NCBI GenBank assembly: GCA_041398905.1
Contig: JAWKTV010000012.1
Coordinates: forward strand, 1 to 64,000
Reading direction: 5' to 3'
Length of the DNA stretch: 64,000 nt
From: JAWKTV01 sp041398905
Lineage (GTDB): Bacteria > Planctomycetota > Planctomycetia > Planctomycetales > Planctomycetaceae
Part shown: piece by piece, positions 29,963 to 38,876 of the stretch
Position numbering within the stretch: position 1 is the first letter of the stretch
Layout: the number at the start of each line of letters is the position of its first letter
Position numbers and translations under genes: made by a program
The notes under the pieces: model-generated
Told to the model about the DNA's origin: nothing
What the model saw: the letters and a program-made list of their open reading frames with translations, nothing else
Database searches by the model: none

Positions 29963-31452
29963 GGCAGGTCGGGCGGGGAGGCCGAGCGGTCACCGGGATT
30001 GTTCGCGGTCGCTGTCGAGCTGAGTGTTGAGTCGGGGGAGGGTACGCCGGGGCTGGCTGACGCAGCATCGTAGGCGTTGCATGATGTGGAGGCGACCGGG
30101 GGCCGCGGGATGCGAAACTCGAACAACGTGCAGTCGAGTTCGCGGCGCGAGGTGAGTGTGCCTCCCGACTGGAGCGCCGCCTGGCGGGCGAGCGCGAGGC
30201 CGAGTCCGCAGCCTTCGGGCTTGGTGGTGACGAACGGGTCGAACAGGGTTTCCTGAACCTGCGGAGGAATGCCGGGTCCGTCGTCGCGGATGAGTATCGC
30301 CAGCGCGTCCGACTGGCAGGTGACGTCGACGTTGACATGGCCCTTGGGGCCGGCGGCCTCGACGGCGTTGGTGAGGACGTTGAGCAAGGCCGCCCGCCAC
30401 GCCGCAGCGTCCGAGACTTCCCAATGCTCGACGCTGGAGTCGAGCCGCAGCGCGACATCCTGATGCTGACAGGCCGGAGTGAGCAGGGTGGTGATGTCCC
30501 GCAGGATCGCCAGCACGTCTCCCGGCTGCGGCTGTTGTGACTCCTGCCGTGAGACCCGCAAGAGAGCACGGATCTGCTCTTCGGTCAGCGTCAGTTGCCG
30601 GAGGGCGACGTGCAGGGCTTCATCGTCCGGAGTCGGACAGCCGCGGCGATGCAGTTGCAGCGCCAGGCGCGTCCCGGTGATGGCGTTCCGAAGCTGATGC
30701 GAGATGCCGCCGACGATCTGGTTGAGCAAGTTGGATCGCTCCGTGTCACGGACCTGTTGCATCAGCTCGCGGAGGGTGCCGGCCATGCGGTTGACGCCGA
30801 TGGCGAGGTCGCGAAGCTCGTCGTTGGTGTGGCCCTCGGGGATGGGCGTAAAGTCGCCGGCGGCGATGCGGTTGACCTGTTCGCCAACCTTGCGGATGCG
30901 TCGACCAAACCGCCCGGCGATCACGGTCGAGGCGACTGCCGTCAGCAGCAGCAGGGCTCCGCCGAGGATGAGCGGCGGCGCGACCGCCCGCCACCAGGCG
31001 AGTCGCCAGTACTCTTCCGAAACCAGGAGCACGACGGTTTCAGGTCGCTCCGGACGACGCGTCTGGACCCAACTGGCGATGAATCGCTCGCCCTGCCCAG
31101 AGATGGCGTTGCCGCGCAAGTCGATCTTCCGCCGCATGGACTGCCAGCGTGACGCGGAGACCTGATCCAGCGTCGCCTGCATGTTGTCGATGGTTTGGAG
31201 CCGTACGCGCCGATCGTCATCGACCACGAGGAAGTGAGCACCCGAGAGGTCTCGCAGTTGCTGGAGCGTGGTGGGGGTCATCGGGAAGCTGGCGCGCTCG
31301 AGCGTCTGCTGCACGCCGGCGATCCGGGAAATGATCTCCTGCTCGGCCTGCCGGCCTCCCAGCCAGGCCGTCACCGTCGCCACGACCGCCAGCGCAGCGA
31401 GCTGGATCAGTAGGAACGGGAGCAATATCTGGTGGCGAATTGGCCAGCGCAT
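29959..31452 (-). CDS. sensor histidine kinase paired with the NtrC-type regulator
   Basis: 497 residues. Membrane helices at about 10-30 and 168-190 flank an extracytoplasmic sensor (with FLVVDDDRRVRLQ and an aromatic EEYWRLAWW before the second helix). A HAMP domain follows (GRFGRRIRKVGEQVNRIAAGDF), then the H-box GISHQLRNAITG, the N-box LLNVLTNAVEAAG, DDGPGIPP and GCGLGLALA. The H-box has Gln at the position usually Glu (HQLRN), a variant seen in some NtrB-like kinases. The C-terminal tail of about 40 residues is Ser/Pro-rich and of unknown use. First gene of the kinase-regulator pair; it is divergent from the pseudopilin-like gene. Confidence 0.94.
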   Translation of the reverse strand: MRWPIRHQILLPFLLIQLAALAVVATVTAWLGGRQAEQEIISRIAGVQQTLERASFPMTPTTLQQLRDLSGAHFLVVDDDRRVRLQTIDNMQATLDQVSASRWQSMRRKIDLRGNAISGQGERFIASWVQTRRPERPETVVLLVSEEYWRLAWWRAVAPPLILGGALLLLTAVASTVIAGRFGRRIRKVGEQVNRIAAGDFTPIPEGHTNDELRDLAIGVNRMAGTLRELMQQVRDTERSNLLNQIVGGISHQLRNAITGTRLALQLHRRGCPTPDDEALHVALRQLTLTEEQIRALLRVSRQESQQPQPGDVLAILRDITTLLTPACQHQDVALRLDSSVEHWEVSDAAAWRAALLNVLTNAVEAAGPKGHVNVDVTCQSDALAILIRDDGPGIPPQVQETLFDPFVTTKPEGCGLGLALARQAALQSGGTLTSRRELDCTLFEFRIPRPPVASTSCNAYDAASASPGVPSPDSTLSSTATANNPGDRSASPPDLP

Positions 31453-31522
31453 CGTCAGCAGCCCGGAATGGTGCGTGGCGAATTGGTCACAGGTCGTGGC
31501 GATATTCTCGCCACGGTTCGGT

Positions 31523-31552
31523 CAGGTTGGTCGAAGCACTTTCTCGAACCTG
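31523..31552. repeat. imperfect inverted repeat, possible activator site
   Basis: CAGGTTggTCGA and TCGAACCTG are separated by 9 bases and pair with a 2-base bulge. The repeat lies about 150 bases upstream of the -24 element at 31702, a usual distance for an enhancer-binding protein. Confidence 0.35.
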
Positions 31553-31701
31553 GACGAACAGAGATCATCGCGAGAATGTCCCCCCATTGCGACCATTGTC
31601 GACCAAACTGGCATGGTCGCCGGGTTTATCGCCGATCCGTCGTCGAGGGTGACTCAGGCATTCCCGGTCGGAATCGTCCCTGCATTCAGAATGCTCTCGT
31701 G

Positions 31702-31717
31702 TGGAACGCAAACTGCA
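31702..31717 (+). promoter_or_regulatory. sigma-54 promoter of the pseudopilin-like gene
   Basis: TGGAACG-N4-CTGCA has the invariant GG and GC with exact 10-base spacing and two deviations from the consensus. It lies about 90 bases before the ATG at 31806, leaving a leader of some 75 bases. The adjacent divergent operon encodes a sigma-54 two-component pair, the expected regulator. Confidence 0.62.
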
Positions 31718-31805
31718 TACCGGTGCGACACGTCGGACGTCCGCAGGCATTCGCACTGCGAGTCGGCCGACCGCGTTTCACGATCCAATGGCACCGAGGT
31801 GGGTG

Positions 31806-32825
31806 ATGATGATACGGCGACGGCACGGACGTTCTGGCTTTACGCTGATCGAGTTGCTGGTGGTCATTGCGATCATCGCGATTCTGGTGGCGCTGTTGTT
31901 GCCAGCCGTGCAGCAGGTGCGTGAGGCGGCCCGCAAAGCGCAGTGTCAGGATCACCTGCACAACCTGGTCATCGCCATTCACAGCTACGAAAGCTCGCTG
32001 CGAGTGCTGCCGCCCAGTGCGTCGATCGACCTTGGGGCGACCAGCACCCCCAACAACGGATCTTGGGGGGTGCATGGCCGCATCCTGCCGTACCTCGAAC
32101 AGGGCAACCTGTATCAGCAAGTCAACCTGACGGTGGGGTGGGATAACCAAATGGCGATCGATGGCCTGAAGATCGAAGTCTACTCCTGTCCCAGTGACGC
32201 CAAAGGCGATGTGCTCCGGGATCCGGGCGGCGGAAGAGCCAAGCTCTACCCGACCAGTTACGGCTTCAACATGGGGACCTGGTTCGTCTTCAATCCCACG
32301 AACGGCTCGGGGGGCGACGGAACCTTCTACCCCAACTCGAATCTGGGCATGCAGAACTTCACCGATGGCACGGCCCACACGCTCGTCGCTGGCGAAGTCA
32401 AAGCCTGGACACCCTACACCCGTAACGGCGGCCCCGCCTCACCGGCTATGCCCGGCACGATCGCCGAGGGGAATGCAGCGATTGCTTCGGGGCCAGACTT
32501 CAAGAACACCGGCCACACCGAATGGCCAGACGGACGTGTCCACCACTCCGGCATCACCGTCGCGCTGGGCCCCAACAGTAACACCTCGGTCACCAACGGC
32601 GGCACCCTGTACGCGCAGGCCGACTACAACAGTTGGCAGGAAGGCAAAGACGGCTCCGCCGGCAACCCGACCTACGCAATGATCACCGCGCGGAGCTACC
32701 ATCCTGGCATTGTGCAGGTGGTAATGCTCGACGGCGTCACCCGCGCGGTGAGCGAAAACATCAGCCTGCAAATCTGGCGATTAATCGGCACTCGCAGCGG
32801 CGGAGAAGTGACGCCGGCATTCTGA
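31806..32825 (+). CDS. DUF1559 pseudopilin-like protein
   Basis: Exported protein of 339 residues with a type IV pilin-like class III signal: after a short basic leader (MMIRRRHGRSG) comes FTLIELLVVIAIIAILVALLLPAV, cleaved after Gly11 by a prepilin peptidase. The rest is the DUF1559 (SBP_bac_10-like) domain with NNGSWGVHGRILPYLEQ and the C-terminal H-x-G-x5-DG pattern (YHPGIVQVVMLDG). These proteins are expanded to dozens of copies in planctomycetes and their function is unknown. The start at 31806 places the Gly/Phe cleavage site as usual. Its sigma-54 promoter and neighbouring kinase-regulator pair imitate the pilA/pilSR arrangement. Confidence 0.92.
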   Translation: MMIRRRHGRSGFTLIELLVVIAIIAILVALLLPAVQQVREAARKAQCQDHLHNLVIAIHSYESSLRVLPPSASIDLGATSTPNNGSWGVHGRILPYLEQGNLYQQVNLTVGWDNQMAIDGLKIEVYSCPSDAKGDVLRDPGGGRAKLYPTSYGFNMGTWFVFNPTNGSGGDGTFYPNSNLGMQNFTDGTAHTLVAGEVKAWTPYTRNGGPASPAMPGTIAEGNAAIASGPDFKNTGHTEWPDGRVHHSGITVALGPNSNTSVTNGGTLYAQADYNSWQEGKDGSAGNPTYAMITARSYHPGIVQVVMLDGVTRAVSENISLQIWRLIGTRSGGEVTPAF

Positions 32826-32995
32826 GGCCGGCGGGTACATCAGCTTGGCCAACCTGGTGATTGGTCATAACCTCCCGGCGCTCGAAAGGCCCGGCGAACT
32901 GTCCAGCTCCGAGCGCAGCGACGCGCTCCTGCGTCGTGGCTACGCCCGGTACGACCTCGTCTCGCCACTCGAAAAGGAGCCGGACACCGACGCGA

Positions 32996-35425
32996 CTACT
33001 TGATCAGATAAGCCTGACCCCGCAGTTCGATCAGCAGCTCTTCGCCGTCCACCTGGCTGGCGAGCAACTGGTTCTCTTGAGCGGAGTTCGCCGTCGATAG
33101 CGCGAAGTATTCCGGGGTGAACCGCTCGATCACCTTGACCTTGTCTTTGAGCTTTTCGAGGTCCAGCTTCAGGCCGTCCTCTTCCGAGAACAACTCGGCG
33201 GTCTCCGGCGTGCAGAGGATGCTGCCACGCTTGTAAAGCGTGTCCTGCCCAACCTGACGCACGCTGCTGGCGACGATCAACCGATCGGACTTCGCATCCT
33301 GATAGACCGTTGCTCCGCGGAGCAGCATGTTGGGATCGACAGGCTGGCTGGCTGGCGGCTGTGCGGACTGACCTGCGAGCGCTCCACTTGCGGCGGCACC
33401 GGGTGCGGCAGGTGCCGAGTAACCTCCCAGACTTGACGATGGCCGCGAGGCGTCGTTGTAGAACTCGGCCGATGACTGCCGACGCAGGGCCGATCGCGCC
33501 CGCTGCTTCTCGGCGCGCTGGGCGACTCCCGCCTCGCCAGACGCCTCGTCCAGCACCTCCAGTTCCCGGACGGCATTGGCGGCGTTGCGGCGGAACGAGT
33601 CGCTGGCCGCAAGCTCTGTCGGACGCACCGTCTCGTCGGCGAGGAACGATGTGTAGGGCGTCAGGATGCCGTGCTGCGTCGAAAGCAGCACCAGCTCTTT
33701 CGTCAGTTCCTCGTTCTCGCCATTCAGGTCGAGTTCATCGATGATCTCCCCAATTCGTCGCACGGCCCAGAGCTTTTCCACAAAGGCGTAGGACTGATCA
33801 TCGCTGTCCTTCGCCAGCTCCGCCTCAAAGTCCAAAGGCGTGAATTTCGTCCCGCACTTCGCCGCTCACTTTCACGGTCATTTTCCCTCCTGACGATATC
33901 GACCGACGAGCACCATCTGCTCGCCTGCGAACAGGTCGAACTTCCCCTGTGGGTAGACGCGACTCACCAGCTTGCCATCGCTGGCGGCGGGCCCTCCATC
34001 TCGAAGGTGACGTCAACATCCCGTCCAGCACCGGAGCCGAGATTCGGCTATAGACCTTGCTGACATGGGCTTCGATATCCTCGTTGGGCCGGACATACTC
34101 GCTTGCCCCGTGGTTCTCGTTGCCGAGGCGATCGAGCAGTCGACTATTGACGTCGTAGCCGACGCCAAAGTTGAGGACGCGTGCACGAACACCGTTCGCC
34201 TTCCGGGCGGCCTGGGCGATCTTCATCTCGTCCCGTTCGCCGACGGTCGGCAAACCGTCCGTCAGGAAGATGACGAGCTCGGGCGACTGTCGTCCTGCAA
34301 CTGCTTGAGGGCGGTGGACAGAGCTTCGTGAATGTTCGTTCCGCCCCCGGCATACAGTCCTTCGACATAGCCGAGCGCCTGCTGTCGCGTCTCGTCGTTG
34401 AACTTCTCCAGTTCCGGCCGAAACGATTCGACGGACGAGTCGTACACGATATTGAACGTGTCTCCTTCACGGAGGTTGTTGAGCACGAACTTGATCGCCG
34501 CGCGGGCCTGTTCGATTTTCTCGCCCGACATGCTGCCCGACTTGTCGACGACGAAGATCACCGTCTTGGCCACTTCATCGCCGCTTTCGGGAAGCCTGCG
34601 GAGTCGTAAGCAACTGAGGAAGTAACCCTCCTGATCAGCATCAGGGCGATAGCTCAGCCACGCTCGTCCCAAGCTTCTTCGGATTCACGTCGAAGAACAG
34701 CCGAAAGTCGGACGTGGGCACCGACTTCTCCACCTGCCAGGTCACGGTCGCCTGCTTCTTGCCAGTGCGAGTCGACCTTCACGTCGTGAGAAGGGCTGTA
34801 GATGTTCTTAACTTGGAATCGACGAATCGATGGTCACTCGAAAGTCGACGGAATCGATCCGGCTGACGGGTACTTGGCGGTGCTAAGGGGATAAGAAAGT
34901 CGGTCGCTCCCTGGTCCTTCCACGCAGAATCTGGTTGTAGTGCAGTGTGACCGTGCGGGACTTTCCGGCCGGGACGGGAAAGACGCTCGTTTGAAACATC
35001 CCGTGCCCACCATCCATTCCAGCAGGGCCGGATCCTGACTCTTGCGGACGATCTCCTCATAACGGCTGCGGGCCTTATCACGGGCCATCAGTTCGCCTGG
35101 CAGTTCCTTGCCGTCGACAAGCAGCGTCGCGCGAATCAATCGCGCCGTCGTACGGCAGCGAAGCGCGAACTGCACCTGCATCTGGGCATCGCCAGTGTTC
35201 TTAAAGGTCTGGGAAACCTGTACTTGCGCCCACCTGGTCCTTGATGCGGGCCCGGACCTCAAGCTTCTCAATCTTGTACGTCGCATGCTGCTGGTCGTCC
35301 GGCAACGTCCAGGGCCGCGGCAGACGGATACCAACATGCTCTTGGATCAACACCCCCTGAGCCGGCAGCCGGCCGGTGAGACTCAGCAGGACCAGAGCGG
35401 CAAACGCGAGCAGGTTGCGGGACAT
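32996..35425 (-). CDS. VIT/VWA-domain exported protein, many frameshifts
   Basis: Inter-alpha-trypsin-inhibitor-like protein of about 810 residues. Signal peptide MSRNLLAFAALVLLSLTGRLPAQG; VIT domain with VQVSQTFKNTGD, RATLLVDGKELPGELM and ARSRYEEIVRKSQDP; VWA domain with the MIDAS motif DKSGSMSGEK, then ALGYVEGLYAGGGTNIHEAL; and a C-terminal part with FVEKLWAVRRIGEIIDELDLNG, typical of the family, and a long Ala/Ser linker. At least five small shifts lie between 33830 and 35230. The domain order is nonetheless complete and the ends are clear (stop at 32996-32998). Such proteins are thought to mediate cell-surface or adhesion contacts; binding partners are unknown. Confidence 0.88.
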
Positions 35426-35818
35426 GGCAGAACCTCGTGGACTGGACGACGGAGCGAAGCGACTGGCGACCGCAGGAAGAGACGACCGTGGCTGACCCAA
35501 CGCCAGGCACGCAAATCGCATCCCTTGACCAGTGAATTGACGCAGCTTCGACGCGACTCCATAGCGGAAAGTTCCTGCGATTATGCCAAACCAGCACTCT
35601 GGTCCGCAAAACAATTCCGCGAGAACGCTCGTACTCGCAAAGGCTAAGCAAGCGGCCAACCGCAGGCGACCAGCGACTCGGGGCGGGGCAGGGCAGTAAC
35701 TCGCGGCCCCTCGGTTCCGCGGCGCGTGTTTGGGCGGATACGCAGTACCGCGCAGCAAACAGCCCCGGAATCCGCACACGCGGCCGGGGCTTCTCGAGCA
35801 ACGTCGACGAAGGACTCG
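35426..35818. other. intergenic region between the VIT/VWA gene and rpsT
   Basis: About 390 bases. No gene is recognised. It holds a hairpin after rpsT (35761-35791) and must contain the promoter of the VIT/VWA gene, which I could not pin down. Confidence 0.5.
35761..35791 (-). terminator. probable terminator of rpsT
   Basis: On the minus strand AGCCCCGG pairs with CCGGGGCT (8 bp) around a nested CCGC/GCGG hairpin, followed by GTTTGC. It lies about 30 bases after the rpsT stop. The T tract is weak. Confidence 0.5.
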
Positions 35819-36088
35819 CTACTTGCCGCTGGCCTTCTTGATCCGCTGCGACATCCGCGACTTCGTGCGGGCGGCAGAGTTCTTGTGGATCAGGTTCTTC
35901 GCGGCTGCCTGGTCCAGCTTCTTGCAGGCGACGCGGAATGCCTCCTGAGCACCAGCGACGTCACCCGACTCCACCAGAGTCCGCACGCGCTTCACAGTCG
36001 TCCGCAGTGTGGAAGTCTGGGAACGGTTGAGCAGACGACGCTTGGCGTTCTGACGAAGAGCCTTTTTGGCACTGGACGTATTCGGCAT
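35819..36088 (-). CDS. rpsT: 30S ribosomal protein S20
   Basis: 89 residues, the usual length: MPNTSSAKKALRQNAKRRLLN, then a basic helical middle (LRTTVKRVRTLVESGD) and AAAKNLIHKNSAARTKSRMSQRI, the family signature. Binds 16S rRNA during small-subunit assembly. The frame is open far upstream, but the ATG at 36088 gives the conserved MPN start. Single gene, divergent from arfB. Confidence 0.97.
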   Translation of the reverse strand: MPNTSSAKKALRQNAKRRLLNRSQTSTLRTTVKRVRTLVESGDVAGAQEAFRVACKKLDQAAAKNLIHKNSAARTKSRMSQRIKKASGK

Positions 36089-36292
36089 GGTCGATTGACA
36101 GTCAATAATCGTGATGGGAACCCGCGATCCGCGATCCCTGTGGACTTCCGACGAACCGGCGAGTATACCGGTGGACCGAGGCGATTTCCAGTGAGTCGAC
36201 AACAGATTCGACGGGCTCGGATCACCAGGCGGGGTTTCGGCACGCCGATCGCCGAACATTGATGCCTCAAGAGCCGCCCGTTCCCGATATCT

Positions 36293-36727
36293 ATGTCTGA
36301 ACTCACACTCGACATCAACGAACGGCTGAGAATCCCGCTGGCCGACCTCCGGTTCCAGGCCTCGCGCAGTTCCGGTCCGGGCGGACAAAACGTCAATAAG
36401 GTCAATACCCGCATCCAGATGTGGTGGAACATCTCCGCCGACACGCAACTCCCGGAAGCGGCTAAGTCGCGTTTCCTCGCTCAAAATGCTGGACGACTGA
36501 CGAAGGAAGGGGAGCTGCTCATTGAAAGTCAGCAGTTTCGCACGCAAATCGCGAACCGTCAGTGGTGTCTGGACGAACTTGCCCGATTGATCCGAAGTGC
36601 GCTGGTGACCCCGCGCAAACGTCGCCCCACCAAGCCGACCCGTGGCTCGCAGCAGCGCAGGCTGAAGTCGAAGCAGGAACGGTCGGAGAAGAAGTCCCGG
36701 CGACGCTACAACCCGGGACACGAGTGA
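36293..36727 (+). CDS. arfB: alternative ribosome-rescue factor ArfB (peptidyl-tRNA hydrolase)
   Basis: 144 residues. The catalytic GGQ is present in RSSGPGGQNVNKVNTR near residue 28, and the basic C-terminal tail (RKRRPTKPTRG, KKSRRRY) that enters the mRNA channel of stalled ribosomes is intact. It lacks the codon-recognition domains of RF1 and RF2. Releases peptides from non-stop ribosomes. No frameshift. Confidence 0.95.
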   Translation: MSELTLDINERLRIPLADLRFQASRSSGPGGQNVNKVNTRIQMWWNISADTQLPEAAKSRFLAQNAGRLTKEGELLIESQQFRTQIANRQWCLDELARLIRSALVTPRKRRPTKPTRGSQQRRLKSKQERSEKKSRRRYNPGHE

Positions 36728-36822
36728 TTGGCGAGGGAATCGCCTGATCGTCGATTGCGGAGTCTCCGCGCGGCCGGTATCCTCCGGCGATTCTGTTCAC
36801 GCCTGTTTGAATCGACACGACG

Positions 36823-36942
36823 ATGATTTACCGTCCCCGCACCAAAGCCAAAATCGCCGTCAAGACCAAGCGCTGCCCCAAGTGCAATGCGCTGCTCGCA
36901 AGGCGAGTCCGCTGCAAGCGTTGCAGCAAGAAGGTCGCCTAG
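36823..36942 (+). CDS. 39-residue zinc-ribbon microprotein
   Basis: ATG to TAG, starting MIYRPRTKAKIAVKTK and containing CPKC and CKRC separated by 13 residues, ideal ligands for one zinc ion. Half of its residues are basic. It resembles zinc-ribbon ribosomal proteins such as L32, L33 or L40-like in size and charge, and it follows arfB by 95 bases. It may be a ribosome- or nucleic-acid-associated protein. No exact family is recognised. Confidence 0.7.
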   Translation: MIYRPRTKAKIAVKTKRCPKCNALLARRVRCKRCSKKVA

Positions 36943-37056
36943 TTCGCGTCCACGCGCCAGCCGCACATGGCCGCCGGGCTGACGCACAGCCGAAACTCGA
37001 CGACCCCGCTGCTTGCTCAAGCTGGCCGAATTGTTCAATGCGGCCTGCGATCGCGC

Positions 37057-38055
37057 CTATGCGGCTGCCGCAATGCGTTCCTGCAGCAGGCTGATGATTC
37101 GCTCGAACTCTTCATTGCCCGCGAACGGGATGACGATCGAGCCGGAATCACGGGTCTTGAGCTGGATCTCGACGGCGGTTCCCAGTCCGTCACGCAGTTG
37201 ATGTTGCAGATCAAGCACGTGATTCGTCAGGTGTGACTCGATCGAGAACGTCTCGCTCGGTTGTGCTTCGTTGTCGACCTGTGGAGCATCGGCTGCGATC
37301 ACGGGTGCGGGAGCCGCTTCCGCAGGCGGGCTCGCCCGACCTTGCAGCTCCTTGACGGCCTGCTCCGTCTGACGGACGTTCAGACCCTCGGCCTGAATTC
37401 GACCGCATAGCGCCAACTGGTCCGCCGTCTCCAGCGGCAACAGCGCCCGGGCATGACCGGCACTGATCTTGCCCGACTGCAGCACACTCTTGACAGGCTC
37501 GGGTAAGTCCAGCAGTCGAATCAGGTTGCTGACCGCCGAGCGGCTCATGCTCAGCTGCTTCGCCAGCTCTTCGGCGGTGCACTCGAAGTGCGTGATGTAG
37601 TCACGAAACGCCTGGGCCTTTTCGAGATCCGAAAGGTCCTTTCGCTTCAGGTTCTCTTCGAGGGCGAACTCGCAGGCCGTCTTGTCGATGACGTCGACCA
37701 CACAGCAGGGCATCGCCTCGAGCCCCGCCTTCTGCGCGGCCAGCCAGCGGCGTTCACCCGCGATGAGCTGGAAGCCATCCCCCAGTTCGCGAACGAGCAC
37801 CGGCTGCAGCACGCCGTGCTCTTTGATGCTGCCCGCAAGTTCCGCCAGCGAGTCCGCATCGAATTCCTTGCGCGGCTGGTAGGGGTTTCTGGTAATCCGC
37901 GCGATCGGAATGTGACGCAGCTCGGCTCCGGTGTCGGCCTGGCTTGGCTCGTACGCCGGGCCGCCCCCGCCCAGCAGCGCTGACAAGCCACGGCCAAGTC
38001 GCCGCCGCGGCGCGTCCTGATTCTGTTCGCCAGCCTGAGTCTGCATGTCGTCCAT
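37057..38055 (-). CDS. parB: ParB/Spo0J chromosome-partitioning protein
   Basis: 332 residues from MDDMQTQAGE, which has a GAGGAG ribosome site 5 bases upstream; the frame is open further. The N-terminal LGRGLSALLGGG is the ParA-stimulating motif. The CTPase core has NPYQPRKEFD, GERRWLAAQKAG and ENLKRKDLSDLEKA, and the helix-turn-helix reads LAKQLSMSRSAVSNLIRLLDLPE. A C-terminal dimer domain follows an Ala/Pro linker. No parA lies next to it and no parS palindrome was seen in the window. Confidence 0.96.
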   Translation of the reverse strand: MDDMQTQAGEQNQDAPRRRLGRGLSALLGGGGPAYEPSQADTGAELRHIPIARITRNPYQPRKEFDADSLAELAGSIKEHGVLQPVLVRELGDGFQLIAGERRWLAAQKAGLEAMPCCVVDVIDKTACEFALEENLKRKDLSDLEKAQAFRDYITHFECTAEELAKQLSMSRSAVSNLIRLLDLPEPVKSVLQSGKISAGHARALLPLETADQLALCGRIQAEGLNVRQTEQAVKELQGRASPPAEAAPAPVIAADAPQVDNEAQPSETFSIESHLTNHVLDLQHQLRDGLGTAVEIQLKTRDSGSIVIPFAGNEEFERIISLLQERIAAAA

Positions 38056-38228
38056 GATTTCTCCTCTTCCGGTCCAGCCCTGGACCCGCGAATCCACCCG
38101 ACTTTACTGAGAGGCTCGCCCGACGCTTCGCGTACCCTGCGACCGCCCGGCGACACGTCACACACACAATGTCGACATCCCGCACCTGCGCTCTCTAGCG
38201 ATCGTTCCCGAAAGACGGGACATGCCGA

Positions 38229-38783
38229 TCAGGTTGCCCGGGCAAGCTGGGTAAGAAATTCCGCCAGCGTCCGCAGCACCTCGACCGCTGCCAGTTGCTG
38301 ACGGTAGCTCCGCAGTGTTCCACCCGATTGTTCCCCCGGGAGCACCTCCGTCAGCCGAACTTGACGAGTGATCGTCCAATCGCGACTCGCGACCGCGATC
38401 CAGACCATACCGTCCAGCGATGCCGGCGCATTCGGCCCCAGATGGCCCGTCACAGCGGCGGCGATGCTGGCATGGGGCGTCCGGTGCAATCCGCCATGAC
38501 ACATCGCCAACGCTGTTTCTTCGCTGACCGCTCCGATCGCAGGGTCATCCAGAATCGACTCCGGCACATCGAGCCATGCGGCCTTCGTCGCCTCCTGGTA
38601 CACGACGGCAGACCCGCAGAACCAACGGGACGCACCGGGAGTCTGACAGAGGAGGTTCGCGACGAGGCCGGCGGTACAGCTTTCGGCGAGCACCAGCCGC
38701 TCACCGCTCGCGGCGAGTCGTCCAGCGATGTCGGCCGCCAGTTGCTCCAGCGTCGTCGACTCGAGGGGCAGGGGGGGAGACAT
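38229..38783 (-). CDS. CinA C-terminal domain protein (nicotinamide-nucleotide amidohydrolase)
   Basis: 184 residues, stand-alone PncC-type domain that converts nicotinamide mononucleotide to nicotinate mononucleotide and ammonia. Motifs: LVLAESCTAGLVANLL, GASRWFCGSAVVYQ, AVSEETALAMCHGG and AAVTGHLGP. The usual GPGG is changed to GHLGP. It lies 173 bases before parB on the same strand, right behind the terminator of the cytochrome/WD40 operon. Confidence 0.9.
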   Translation of the reverse strand: MSPPLPLESTTLEQLAADIAGRLAASGERLVLAESCTAGLVANLLCQTPGASRWFCGSAVVYQEATKAAWLDVPESILDDPAIGAVSEETALAMCHGGLHRTPHASIAAAVTGHLGPNAPASLDGMVWIAVASRDWTITRQVRLTEVLPGEQSGGTLRSYRQQLAAVEVLRTLAEFLTQLARAT

Positions 38784-38819
38784 GGGACGCCGCCTTGTTG
38801 TGCCGGACAGTGACCCGCG

Positions 38820-38854
38820 CAAAAAAAGAGGCCCGACCTCACCGAGGTCGGGCC
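38820..38854 (-). terminator. Rho-independent terminator of the envelope/cytochrome operon
   Basis: An 11-bp perfect stem (38830-38840 with 38844-38854, GGCCCGACCTC) with a 3-base loop is followed on the minus strand by a run of T. It lies 23 bases after the stop of the WD40 protein. Confidence 0.94.
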
Positions 38855-38876
38855 GACATGAACACGTCCGACCAGA

